DNA of 6,325 nucleotides from Acidobacteriota bacterium (GCA_004356175.1 SMXV01000076.1:1-6325); one strand, 5' to 3'; numbered from the stretch's first letter, positions 1-4,776 are shown. The notes: a model not told the origin generated them from the letters alone. Numbers and translations are program-made.

Positions 1-112
1 CGCATGGAACCTCACGCCGAGTCAGTGTTCGTGCCGCGTTGGAGGCTGGCGGCGCGGTGGCAGTCGATCTATGTTCGAATACGGGGATGGGCGGTGGTTG
101 CCTGACAGGGCA
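1..112. other. left-edge stretch without a supportable gene
   Basis: Two plus-strand frames stay open from the window edge through this stretch, but they continue as antisense shadows of the flavin-reductase gene, and I recognise no protein family in them. On the minus strand two of the three frames are stopped within it and the third reads as low-information sequence. A GTTCGAAT string at 73-80 resembles a tRNA T-loop, but no matching stems flank it. The stretch may be the spacer downstream of the flavin-reductase gene or the end of a neighbour outside the window. Confidence 0.4.
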
Positions 113-613
113 TCAGTGGCCTCTGCGGGTTCCTCCGTACTTCATGCGCGTGTCTGCCATCGAGGCGGGGCGAGCGTCGTCATCGTTCACACCAGCTGCC
201 ACCAACTCGCCAATGAAGAAGGTGTGGCTGCCGCAGTCGACCTCATTCCTGACGACGCATTCCATCCACGCTATAGCGTCATCGAAGATCGGCGCTCCCG
301 ATACTCCCTCTGAGATCCCGTAGCCGTTCAGGCTCATGCCGTCCTTGGACGCTGGTTTCGAGAACTTGACGAACGGCCGGGTGTTGTCACTGTTCCAGAG
401 GTTGACCGTGAACGAGCCGCCCTCGTGTATCAGCCGATGCGTCACTGCTTCGGTATCGACGCCAACGCCGATCAACACCGGTTCTTGCGCCACCTGAGTG
501 ACCCACGACGTCGTCATCCCGTTCCAATCATCACCCGATCGCGATCCGAGCAGCACAAGTGCGTTGGGGATCTTCCAGGTGACCTTGTTGATGAGTTCGT
601 TGTCCAAAGCCAT
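113..613 (-). CDS. flavin reductase-like domain protein (FMN-binding split barrel)
   Basis: A 166-residue protein with the look of the flavin reductase-like family: NAD(P)H:flavin oxidoreductases or flavin-binding oxygenase partners built on a single FMN-binding split barrel of about 150-180 residues. What I see: an N-terminal strand region (about residues 11-24), then the family-typical segment NGMTTSWVTQVAQEPVL (31-47) followed by glycine-rich IGVGV (48-52), and FTVNLWN further on, matching the usual order of the flavin-contacting loops. No signal peptide or membrane segment is visible, so it is probably cytoplasmic. The start is supported by a good Shine-Dalgarno sequence. It lies 20 bp behind the PCD-like gene on the same strand, so the two are probably co-transcribed. 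Family assignment is fairly secure; the substrate and any partner oxygenase are unknown. The C-terminus (MKYGGTRRGH) is polar and short. Confidence 0.82.
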   Translation of the reverse strand: MALDNELINKVTWKIPNALVLLGSRSGDDWNGMTTSWVTQVAQEPVLIGVGVDTEAVTHRLIHEGGSFTVNLWNSDNTRPFVKFSKPASKDGMSLNGYGISEGVSGAPIFDDAIAWMECVVRNEVDCGSHTFFIGELVAAGVNDDDARPASMADTRMKYGGTRRGH

Positions 614-617
614 GGCT

Positions 618-624
618 CTCCTCT
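618..624 (-). promoter_or_regulatory. ribosome-binding site of the flavin reductase gene
   Basis: Read on the minus strand this is AGAGGAG, four bases before the ATG at 613. It falls inside the 20-bp gap to the upstream PCD gene. The internal cistron therefore has a classical Shine-Dalgarno site, whereas the first gene of the pair appears to be leaderless. Confidence 0.75.
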
Positions 625-633
625 TTGATTGCG

Positions 634-927
634 TCAGGCCTGCGGCGGGGCGATCACATCGAACGCCGTGGCGAGCTCGGTGTCCTTCGTGGTCAGCGCG
701 GATGCTGAATGCGTCGTGAGTGTGACCGTGACCTTGTTCCAGCGGATGTCAATGTCTGGGTGGTGGTCGGCAACTTCGGAGAGAAGTCCGATTCTCACTA
801 CGAAACCGAGCGCCTCGTTGAAGTCGCGAAGAAGGAACGTGCGGCTGATCTCTGCGCCGTCTCGGCTCCACTCTGCGTGTTGAAGCAGGAATTCCCGAAT
901 GTCGCTGTCTGCTGCCCGGTTGCTCAT
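634..927 (-). CDS. pterin-4a-carbinolamine dehydratase (PCD/DCoH family)
   Basis: A 97-residue protein matching the usual 95-115 residue length of 4a-hydroxytetrahydrobiopterin dehydratase. The family recycles the 4a-hydroxypterin formed by aromatic amino-acid hydroxylases; in bacteria lacking such hydroxylases it is thought to act in other pterin or molybdopterin-related chemistry. Visible signature: E51-V-A-D-H55-H56-P57, then W63, H73 and D82, which is the family pattern of an acidic residue, the catalytic HHP, an aromatic residue, a His and an Asp in the right order and spacing. The N-terminal W20 and the F31-R34-DF segment also fit the fold. It is the first gene of a probable two-gene minus-strand unit with the flavin reductase, divergent from recO. 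No aromatic hydroxylase is present in the window, so its pterin partner is not identified. The start at 927 is supported by a promoter placed for leaderless transcription. Confidence 0.9.
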   Translation of the reverse strand: MSNRAADSDIREFLLQHAEWSRDGAEISRTFLLRDFNEALGFVVRIGLLSEVADHHPDIDIRWNKVTVTLTTHSASALTTKDTELATAFDVIAPPQA

Positions 928-933
928 AGGTAC

Positions 934-962
934 AACCTAATGGTCTTTCGCGCGGGTATCAA
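934..962 (-). promoter_or_regulatory. predicted promoter of the PCD-flavin reductase unit (leaderless)
   Basis: On the minus strand there is a TTGATA hexamer (957-962; 5 of 6 to the -35 consensus TTGACA), a 17-bp spacer, and TAGGTT (934-939; fits TANNNT). It is followed by exactly 6 nt and then the ATG at 927. Transcription would begin at or within a base or so of the start codon. An AGGT inside the same hexamer could alternatively serve as a weak Shine-Dalgarno. The spacing was counted directly; activity is inferred. Confidence 0.55.
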
Positions 963-984
963 CCTGTTCTCGCGCCCATGTGTC

Positions 985-990
985 TACCGT
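985..990 (+). promoter_or_regulatory. possible -10 element for recO
   Basis: TACCGT fits the TANNNT pattern and ends 7 nt before the ATG at 998, as expected for a leaderless transcript. No convincing -35 lies 16-18 bp upstream. The main support is that no Shine-Dalgarno precedes either the ATG at 998 or the alternative GTG at 980. Confidence 0.3.
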
Positions 991-997
991 TGTCCTC

Positions 998-1717
998 ATG
1001 GCGATTCGCAACGACCAGGGCATTGTTCTGCGCTCCTATCCCTTTGGAGAGTCGCATCGAATTGTTGTGCTCATAAGCCCAAACAACGGGAAGTTGCGCA
1101 CCGTTGCACGGGGGGTACGGAAGACAAAGAGCCGCTTCGGCGGGCGGCTCGAACCTTTTACCCATGTCGACCTTGTGTTGTACGAGGGAACGAATCTTGA
1201 CACTATTACACAGGTGTCGACCATCAACGCGTTCATCGAGCTGCGCAACCATCTTGACCGCGTACTGACAGCATCGACAATGCTTGAAGTTGTTGACCTT
1301 GTGGTCCAGGAGGACGAACCGTCCCATCGAATGTTTCTGCTGCTTCAAAGAGGGCTCACGGTGCTTGATCATCGTGAGCCGCATCCCGATTTCGTGACGC
1401 ACTTTCTTCTGAAGGCAGCGGATGTGATTGGTGTCGCCCCGTCCTTCGAGACATGCGCCGGGTGTGGAAGGTCGGAGGACTTGCATCGATTCAGTTTCTC
1501 TGAGGGCGGGTCAATCTGTGAGTCCTGCCGTGGTGCAGGTTCTTTCTCGCTGCGTGCAGGTCTTGTGCCGTATCTTGGTGCGGTTGCGAGTGCGGATTTC
1601 ACGACGCTGCCAGAGAGTGACGCATCCATGTCTCGCGAGGCGCTTGCGGTTACGAGGCGGTACATGGAGTATCACCTTGAACGCAAGCTTGCAAGCTTGG
1701 TGATGCTTGATGGCTGA
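998..1717 (+). CDS. recO: DNA repair protein RecO
   Basis: A 239-residue RecO, a normal length for the family. RecO binds single-stranded DNA and SSB and, with RecR and RecF, loads RecA at gaps. The N-terminal OB-fold opens with the family-typical segment DQGIVLRSYPFGESHRIVVL (6-25), followed by the basic RGVRKTKSRFGGRLEPF stretch. The C-terminal half carries the zinc-finger cysteines C153-x2-C156 and C174-x2-C177. I chose the ATG at 998 rather than the in-frame GTG at 980: RecO proteins normally begin a few residues before the GIVL motif, and a -10-like hexamer is correctly spaced for 998. The gene starts the plus-strand run recO-uppS-glyS and overlaps uppS by 8 bp, so the two are probably translationally coupled. 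Nothing looks damaged. Confidence 0.95.
   Translation: MAIRNDQGIVLRSYPFGESHRIVVLISPNNGKLRTVARGVRKTKSRFGGRLEPFTHVDLVLYEGTNLDTITQVSTINAFIELRNHLDRVLTASTMLEVVDLVVQEDEPSHRMFLLLQRGLTVLDHREPHPDFVTHFLLKAADVIGVAPSFETCAGCGRSEDLHRFSFSEGGSICESCRGAGSFSLRAGLVPYLGAVASADFTTLPESDASMSREALAVTRRYMEYHLERKLASLVMLDG
1684..1699. repeat. 16-bp perfect palindrome inside the recO 3' end
   Basis: CAAGCTTGCAAGCTTG is a perfect inverted repeat created by two consecutive GCAAGCTT octamers (1683-1698). It lies 10 bp before the uppS ATG, within recO coding sequence (residues ERKLASLV). As RNA it could form a small hairpin (CAAGC/GCTTG) at the recO-uppS junction. It may equally be a codon-level coincidence. Confidence 0.5.
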
Positions 1718-2465
1718 CTACATCACTGTCGACGTCGACAGGGATGCCATACCTCGCCATGTGGGGATCATCATGGATGGCAACGGTCGGTGGGCAAACG
1801 CGAGGGATTTGCACCGCACGCAGGGGCACGCTGCGGGGGAGCCAGCGCTCTTCGACGTCGTGCACGGCGCGCTTGAACTCGGTGTGAAGTGGCTCACGGT
1901 GTACACGTTCTCGACCGAGAATTGGGACCGTGATGAGTTCGAGGTCTCCTTCCTTATGCAGTTCAATGTTGATCTGCTCGAGCGGAGACGTGACGAGTTG
2001 AACGAGCTTGGCGTTCGGGTGATATTCATGGGCGACATCGAGGACGATCGTGTGCCAGAGATCCTGCGCGACCGGATTCACTCCGCTGAGGAGCTCACTT
2101 CTGACAATACGACCATGACGATGGTGTTTGCGTTCAACTACGGGGGACGGGTAGAAATCGTCGATGCGGTGAGGCACATCGCTGCGGCCGTGGCGAATGG
2201 ATCGCTCAGCGCCGATGACATTGATGAGTCAATGCTGAGTCGGAATCTGTACCTTGCCGACATGCCCGATCCCGACCTCATCATTCGAACAAGTGGAGAG
2301 CATCGAACGTCGAATTTCCTCCTCTGGCAGGCTGCGTACAGCGAGTATGTATTCACGAGTGTCCTGTGGCCCGATTTCGACAGGGACGAACTCGCTCGGT
2401 GTATTTCTGAGTATCAGCAGCGGGACAGGAGGTACGGGGGAGCTGTGGATCGGTCTCCTACATAG
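1710..2465 (+). CDS. uppS: isoprenyl transferase (cis-polyprenyl diphosphate synthase, UppS family)
   Basis: A 251-residue cis-prenyltransferase that condenses isopentenyl diphosphate units onto an allylic diphosphate to give the long polyprenyl diphosphate from which the lipid carrier of peptidoglycan and other wall polymers is made. Visible family motifs: PRHVGIIMDGNGRWA (15-29) with catalytic D23, TVYTFSTENW, FNYGGR, then the RTSGEHRTSNFLLWQ block with diphosphate-binding R193 and R199, the Mg-ligand-type E212 in the YSEYVF segment, LWPDF, and a C-terminal YQQRDRRYGG. No signal peptide is seen; the family acts at the cytoplasmic face of the membrane. The ATG at 1710 overlaps the recO stop by 8 bp; an in-frame TTG directly before it (1707) is less likely. 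The recO-adjacent position matches the actinobacterial long-chain (decaprenyl-type) synthase, but the product chain length cannot be read from sequence. Confidence 0.95.
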   Translation: MADYITVDVDRDAIPRHVGIIMDGNGRWANARDLHRTQGHAAGEPALFDVVHGALELGVKWLTVYTFSTENWDRDEFEVSFLMQFNVDLLERRRDELNELGVRVIFMGDIEDDRVPEILRDRIHSAEELTSDNTTMTMVFAFNYGGRVEIVDAVRHIAAAVANGSLSADDIDESMLSRNLYLADMPDPDLIIRTSGEHRTSNFLLWQAAYSEYVFTSVLWPDFDRDELARCISEYQQRDRRYGGAVDRSPT

Positions 2466-2482
2466 CGCTCCGTGAGGGCGCT
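2464..2482 (+). repeat. small stem-loop at the uppS stop codon
   Basis: AGCGC (2464-2468) pairs with GCGCT (2478-2482), extended by a T-G wobble and a C-G pair around a 5-nt loop. The stem begins in the uppS stop codon. No T-tract follows, so it is not a convincing intrinsic terminator. It may slow decay or partly separate uppS from glyS. Confidence 0.35.
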
Positions 2483-2533
2483 GCATGAGTCGTCCGGTTA
2501 GCATCCGGTCACTCCCGGGTATCTCCAAAGTTC

Positions 2534-2539
2534 AGGAAA
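2534..2539 (+). promoter_or_regulatory. ribosome-binding site of glyS
   Basis: AGGAAA precedes two consecutive ATG codons (2541 and 2544). Its AGGA core lies 3 nt before the first ATG and 6 nt before the second, which is closer to the usual spacing. Initiation at 2544 is therefore plausible and would remove one methionine from the protein. Confidence 0.6.
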
Positions 2540-2540
2540 C

Positions 2541-3851
2541 ATGATGGCAGCCGACTTCGACACGATTGTGAATCTCGCCAAGAGGCGTGGGTTCGTATTC
2601 CAGGCATCTGAGATATACGGTGGCCTGCGCTCGGCGTATGACTATGGACCTCTCGGTGTTGAGATGCTCCGCAACGTCAAGCAGCAGTGGTGGCGATCGA
2701 TGGTTCAGATGCGCGATGACATCGTTGGCCTCGATTCGGCAATAATCCAGTCGACTGACGTGTGGAAAGCAAGCGGGCACCTCTCGTCCTTCTCCGATCC
2801 GTTGGTCGAGTGTCGCACCTGCAACGCCCGTCATCGTCTCGACAAGTTGAAGGATCCGGACACATGCCCGACGTGCGGGAACTCGGGGACGTTCACCGAG
2901 CCGAAAGACTTCAACCTCATGTTCAAGACGCATATGGGGCCCGTTGAATCTGAAGACAATGTCGTGTACCTGCGACCGGAGACGGCTCAGGGCATTTTCA
3001 CAAACTTTGAGAACGTTCGTCGGACGGCACGCATGAAGGTGCCGTTCGGCATTGCCCAGATCGGCAAGTCGTTCCGCAATGAGATCACCCCTGGTCAGTT
3101 TGTGTTTCGTACTCGCGAGTTCGACCAGATGGAAATGGAATATTTCTGTCGCCCTGAGGACGCAGACGCCGTCTTCAGCGAGTGGGTTGATTCGCGTCAC
3201 AGCTGGTACATCGACCTTGGCATGACGCCGGAGAATCTGCGAATGCGTCAGCATGAGCCTGAAGAGTTGGCGCATTACGCCGCGGCGGCGGTCGACGTCG
3301 AATACATGTTTTCGTGGGGATGGGATGAACTTGAGGGCATTGCGAACCGAACAGACTTCGATCTCAAGGCGCATATGGAGCGTTCGGGTCAGGACCTTTC
3401 GTATTTCGATCCTGAAACCAATGAACGCTTTGTTCCATACGTCATTGAGCCCGCTGCCGGCGCAACACGCACGACGTTTGCCTTCCTCATCGATGCCTAC
3501 GCGGAGGAGAAGGTGAACGGCGAGAGTCGGGTTGTGCTGAAGCTTGATCCCCGTCTCGCCCCGGTGAAAGTTGCCGTTCTCCCGCTCTCGAAGAAACCAG
3601 ACCTCGTGGAGACAACGCACAAGGTCGCGTCGATGTTGCGCGAACGTTGGCACATCGACGTCGATGTGACACAGTCCATCGGCAAGCGATACCGCCGCCA
3701 GGACGAGATCGGAACACCCTACTGCGTGACGGTCGACTTCGATTCCCTTGACGACAACCAGGTCACGGTGCGAAACCGCGACACAATGTCCCAGGACCGA
3801 ATCCCCCTCGACAACCTGCTCACCTATCTCACTCCTCTCCTCCCCAGCTGA
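2541..3851 (+). CDS. glyS: glycyl-tRNA synthetase, single-chain alpha2 type
   Basis: A 436-residue class II aminoacyl-tRNA synthetase that charges tRNA-Gly in the cytoplasm. This is the eukaryote/archaea-like alpha2 form, also used by actinobacteria, not the two-subunit GlyQ/GlyS enzyme. In order: N-terminal NLAKRRGFVFQASEIYGG and YDYGPLG (GlyRS motif 1 region); a zinc-ribbon pair C91-x2-C94 and C109-x2-C112; RPETAQGIF; motif 2 with F178-R-N-E181; a WGWDELEGIANRTDFDL segment; motif 3 in EPAAGATRTTFAFL; then the C-terminal anticodon-binding domain starting near LAPVKVAVLPL, with YRRQDEIGTPYC and the VTVRNRDT strand. The length is slightly below the roughly 460 residues of mycobacterial homologues, with no motif missing. 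It lies 75 bp after uppS with its own ribosome-binding site, so it may be in the same run or have its own promoter; I see no T-box-like leader in that short gap. Confidence 0.97.
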   Translation: MMAADFDTIVNLAKRRGFVFQASEIYGGLRSAYDYGPLGVEMLRNVKQQWWRSMVQMRDDIVGLDSAIIQSTDVWKASGHLSSFSDPLVECRTCNARHRLDKLKDPDTCPTCGNSGTFTEPKDFNLMFKTHMGPVESEDNVVYLRPETAQGIFTNFENVRRTARMKVPFGIAQIGKSFRNEITPGQFVFRTREFDQMEMEYFCRPEDADAVFSEWVDSRHSWYIDLGMTPENLRMRQHEPEELAHYAAAAVDVEYMFSWGWDELEGIANRTDFDLKAHMERSGQDLSYFDPETNERFVPYVIEPAAGATRTTFAFLIDAYAEEKVNGESRVVLKLDPRLAPVKVAVLPLSKKPDLVETTHKVASMLRERWHIDVDVTQSIGKRYRRQDEIGTPYCVTVDFDSLDDNQVTVRNRDTMSQDRIPLDNLLTYLTPLLPS

Positions 3852-3883
3852 CCTGTCCGCGAACCCAGGGTTAGCAGACAGGT
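3851..3883. repeat. hairpin repeat, copy 1 (inverted), adjoining the glyS stop
   Basis: A perfect 7-bp outer stem, ACCTGTC (3851-3857) with GACAGGT (3877-3883), encloses the perfect odd palindrome AACCCAGGGTT (3862-3872). Read on the minus strand, the stem continues through a T-G wobble and two more pairs before the apex. The minus-strand apex reads TAACCCTGGGTTCGCGGAC, which matches the two tandem elements near 4702 and 4761 (TAACCCTGGGTAAGCGGAC and TAACCCTGGGTACGCG). No T-tract follows on either strand. It lies between converging glyS and the Lrp gene, so it might help terminate both. Confidence 0.6.
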
Positions 3884-3894
3884 GTATGTGTCTG

Positions 3895-3930
3895 GGAGCC
3901 CACAGAAGCGTCTGGGGCTTCCTTCATTCT
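3895..3930 (+). terminator. probable glyS intrinsic terminator
   Basis: A stem of three segments (GGA/TCC, GCCC/GGGC, CAGA/TCTG; 3895-3906 with 3911-3922), with one single-base bulge on each side, closes on the loop AGCG. It is followed by the pyrimidine- and T-rich TTCATTCT (3923-3930). Position and shape suit termination of plus-strand transcription about 45 bp after the glyS stop. Confidence 0.5.
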
Positions 3931-3974
3931 GGGATTCCTGCGGATTCTCAGAAGCGGGACGGCACTGCAATGGG

Positions 3975-4415
3975 TTAGAACGGTGGCACTCTGGCGTCGA
4001 AATAGGTTGCGAGGACGACGAGGGTGCGGCTGCGACCTGGGGCATGCGACCGTATTTCATCGAGTAGCTCACCGAGGTGAGCAGAGGATCGTGCGCGAAC
4101 GGTCATGAGCAGATCGAACTCACCCGTAACGGCGTAACAATTTTGCACGTACGGAATCGACCGCAGTCCTTCGGCGATGTCCGCCATTGGCTCGCTCGTT
4201 GGTGTTTCAACCGAGACGACTGCTGTGACGGGGAGCCCAACCTTCTCCCAGTCCACACTCACTCTTGTACCTGTGATGATGCCTTTGTCTATCAGACGTT
4301 TGACCCGTTGGTGCACAGTGGTCACCGCGACATCCGACTCCTCGGCAATACGCGAGTAGGGCATGCGGCCATCGCCGACGAGGCAGAATATGATCTTCCG
4401 GTCTAAATCGTCCAT
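3975..4415 (-). CDS. Lrp/AsnC-family transcriptional regulator
   Basis: A 146-residue protein with the full Lrp/AsnC layout and normal length. The N-terminal winged helix-turn-helix opens with MDDLDRKIIFCLVGDGRMPY and has its recognition region in SRIAEESDVAVTTVHQRVKRL (about 21-41), followed by DKGIITGTRV. The C-terminal RAM (ligand/oligomerisation) domain runs from about residue 62, with the effector-site signature VTGEFDLLMTV (96-106) and a final TLVVLATYF strand. The family forms dimers to octamers and usually binds amino acids; the ligand here is unknown. I chose the ATG at 4415, where the family's DDLDRKI start lies; an in-frame upstream ATG at 4481 would add 22 non-family residues translated across the control region. 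It converges on glyS and diverges from the micro-ORF; a palindrome over its predicted -35 suggests autoregulation. Confidence 0.93.
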   Translation of the reverse strand: MDDLDRKIIFCLVGDGRMPYSRIAEESDVAVTTVHQRVKRLIDKGIITGTRVSVDWEKVGLPVTAVVSVETPTSEPMADIAEGLRSIPYVQNCYAVTGEFDLLMTVRARSSAHLGELLDEIRSHAPGRSRTLVVLATYFDARVPPF

Positions 4416-4422
4416 GTAGATA

Positions 4423-4451
4423 ATTATTGCATAATATTTAGGGAATGTACA
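4423..4451 (-). promoter_or_regulatory. predicted promoter of the Lrp/AsnC gene (leaderless)
   Basis: On the minus strand: TGTACA (4446-4451; 4 of 6 to TTGACA), a 17-bp spacer, AATAAT (4423-4428; 5 of 6 to TATAAT), then 7 nt to the ATG at 4415. No Shine-Dalgarno precedes the gene. The -35 lies inside the first 22-bp palindrome, which would let a bound regulator block its own promoter. A second possible -10, TATTAT at 4431-4436, lies nearby but lacks a matching -35. Confidence 0.5.
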
Positions 4452-4457
4452 TATACT
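4427..4457 (+). promoter_or_regulatory. possible promoter of the micro-ORF
   Basis: TATACT (4452-4457) matches TATAAT at 5 of 6 positions. The best -35 is TTGCAT (4427-4432) with a long 19-bp spacer, so basal strength may be low. Transcription would start near 4464, just before the second palindrome, leaving a leader of about 40 nt with the ribosome-binding site. Confidence 0.35.
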
Positions 4458-4462
4458 TTCCC
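4441..4462. promoter_or_regulatory. candidate operator 1 (22-bp imperfect palindrome)
   Basis: The arms GGGAA and TTCCC enclose an AT-rich centre containing GTACATATAC; 18 of 22 positions are symmetric. It overlaps the predicted -35 of the Lrp gene and the possible -10 of the micro-ORF. Together with operator 2 it carries a direct repeat: GAATGTACATATAC (4443-4456) versus GAATGTATATACAC (4468-4481), 12 of 14 identical at a 25-bp offset. Its position between divergent regulator and target suggests a site for the Lrp/AsnC protein itself. Confidence 0.55.
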
Positions 4463-4464
4463 GT

Positions 4465-4486
4465 GTTGAATGTATATACACTCAAC
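4465..4486. promoter_or_regulatory. candidate operator 2 (22-bp near-perfect palindrome)
   Basis: GTTGA and TCAAC arms flank the perfect palindrome TGTATATACA (4471-4480), with a single unmatched base pair position between arm and centre; 20 of 22 positions are symmetric. Its centre is 24 bp from that of operator 1, about two helical turns, which suits a multimeric Lrp-type protein. It lies downstream of the possible micro-ORF start site and upstream of its ribosome-binding site. A structure in the transcript's leader is an alternative reading. Confidence 0.6.
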
Positions 4487-4492
4487 TTCTAC

Positions 4493-4498
4493 AGAGGA
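4493..4498 (+). promoter_or_regulatory. strong ribosome-binding site of the micro-ORF
   Basis: AGAGGA lies 7 nt before the ATG at 4506, an optimal distance. This is the best-placed Shine-Dalgarno site in the window and the main argument that the 27-codon frame is translated. Confidence 0.65.
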
Positions 4499-4505
4499 CG
4501 TACAC

Positions 4506-4589
4506 ATGAATCCTGATGCGGCAATGCAATTGGTTCGTTCGCGAATGACAGCATTCGCTGCTGTTCAATCACGTAAAGCCAAGAAGTAG
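4506..4589 (+). CDS. 27-residue cationic micro-protein, function unknown
   Basis: I do not recognise this peptide. It starts MNPDAAMQLV, continues through RSRMTAF, and ends QSRKAKK before TAG. It has one acidic residue (D4) and six basic ones (R11, R13, R23, K24, K26, K27), so it is strongly cationic. M7, V10, M14 and F17 fall on an i, i+3, i+7, i+10 spacing, and NPDAA is a typical helix start, so an amphipathic helix with a basic tail is plausible. There is no signal peptide or membrane span. It has a very good ribosome-binding site, sits divergent from an Lrp/AsnC gene across two palindromes, and is followed within 35 bp by a strong stem-loop, so it looks like a self-contained regulated unit. 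Alternatives are a leader peptide, the coding part of a dual-function small RNA, or a remnant of a larger gene. Confidence 0.5.
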   Translation: MNPDAAMQLVRSRMTAFAAVQSRKAKK

Positions 4590-4594
4590 TACTC

Positions 4595-4611
4595 CTGGAG
4601 ATCTCCTCCAG
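4595..4611 (+). repeat. small stem-loop after the micro-ORF
   Basis: CTGGAG (4595-4600) can pair with CTCCAG (4606-4611) around a 5-nt loop. An alternative palindrome, GGAGATCTCC (4597-4606), overlaps it. It lies 5 bp after the micro-ORF stop and just before the larger stem-loop. On its own it is too weak to call a terminator. Confidence 0.4.
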
Positions 4612-4621
4612 TAACGCACTC

Positions 4622-4647
4622 AAGGGCACCGCAGAAGCGGTGCCCTT
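4622..4647 (+). terminator. strong 11-bp stem-loop, probable terminator of the micro-ORF transcript
   Basis: AAGGGCACCGC (4622-4632) pairs perfectly with GCGGTGCCCTT (4637-4647) around an AGAA tetraloop. The following bases are CTCGCGTTCT, so there is no true T-tract; such tract-poor GC-rich terminators are common in actinobacteria. Its place after the micro-ORF and before dnaG suggests that it ends the small transcript and insulates dnaG. Confidence 0.7.
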
Positions 4648-4672
4648 CTCGCGTTCTGACCTATCCAATCGA

Positions 4673-4717
4673 TGGGTTGTCGGACCGCTATATCGGCTCG
4701 GTAACCCTGGGTAAGCG
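4673..4717. repeat. hairpin repeat, copy 2 (tandem unit A upstream of dnaG)
   Basis: This 45-bp core is 41 of 45 identical to unit B at an exact 59-bp offset; weaker similarity extends left to about 4661, making a contiguous tandem duplication of a roughly 59-bp unit. Its local arms CGGaCCGCT (4681-4689) and AGCGGaCCG (4714-4722) pair at 8 of 9 positions and enclose the core TAACCCTGGGTA, so it can fold into a stem with ACCCTGGGT near the apex. It lies between the micro-ORF terminator and dnaG. Confidence 0.75.
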
Positions 4718-4731
4718 GACCGTCCATTGTG

Positions 4732-4776
4732 TGGGTTGTGGAACCGCCATATCGGCTCGGTAACCCTGGGTACGCG
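4732..4776. repeat. hairpin repeat, copy 3 (tandem unit B upstream of dnaG)
   Basis: This is the second tandem unit, 41 of 45 identical to unit A. Its best fold uses different bases: 4751-4762 pairs with 4771-4783 (12 pairs including two wobbles, with G4774 bulged) around an 8-nt ACCCTGGG loop. The conserved core is again at the apex. Its right end lies where a -35 for dnaG would be, about 17 bp before the predicted -10 element. Confidence 0.75.

Noticed and set aside
60..105. tRNA-like GTTCGAAT motif at 73-80
   Set aside because: The flanking bases do not form a T-stem, and no acceptor, anticodon or D-arm pairing can be found around it.
980..997. GTG start for recO six codons upstream
   Set aside because: RecO proteins start just before the GIVL motif, there is no Shine-Dalgarno, and the -10-like TACCGT would lie inside that extension.
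709..1200. 163-codon plus-strand frame spanning the PCD gene and the start of recO
   Set aside because: It runs antisense through the PCD signature and out of frame through recO; both of those genes have diagnostic motifs.
959..1486. 175-codon minus-strand frame opposite recO
   Set aside because: It overlaps recO antisense, has no recognisable domain and no supporting ribosome-binding site that I can see.
1650..2177. 175-codon minus-strand frame opposite uppS
   Set aside because: It is antisense to a clear UppS with all catalytic motifs, and no family features are visible.
2466..2540. T-box riboswitch upstream of glyS
   Set aside because: The gap is only 75 bp, it contains no T-box sequence and no large specifier stem, and the one stem-loop lies at the uppS stop codon.
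2532..3653. 373-codon open frame on the minus strand opposite glyS
   Set aside because: It lies entirely antisense to a motif-complete glycyl-tRNA synthetase, and its translation shows no recognisable family; it is a codon-bias shadow.
4416..4481. Upstream in-frame start (4481) that would extend the Lrp/AsnC protein by 22 residues
   Set aside because: The extension translates the palindromic control region and lies before the canonical DDLDRKI N-terminus; the ATG at 4415 fits family length.
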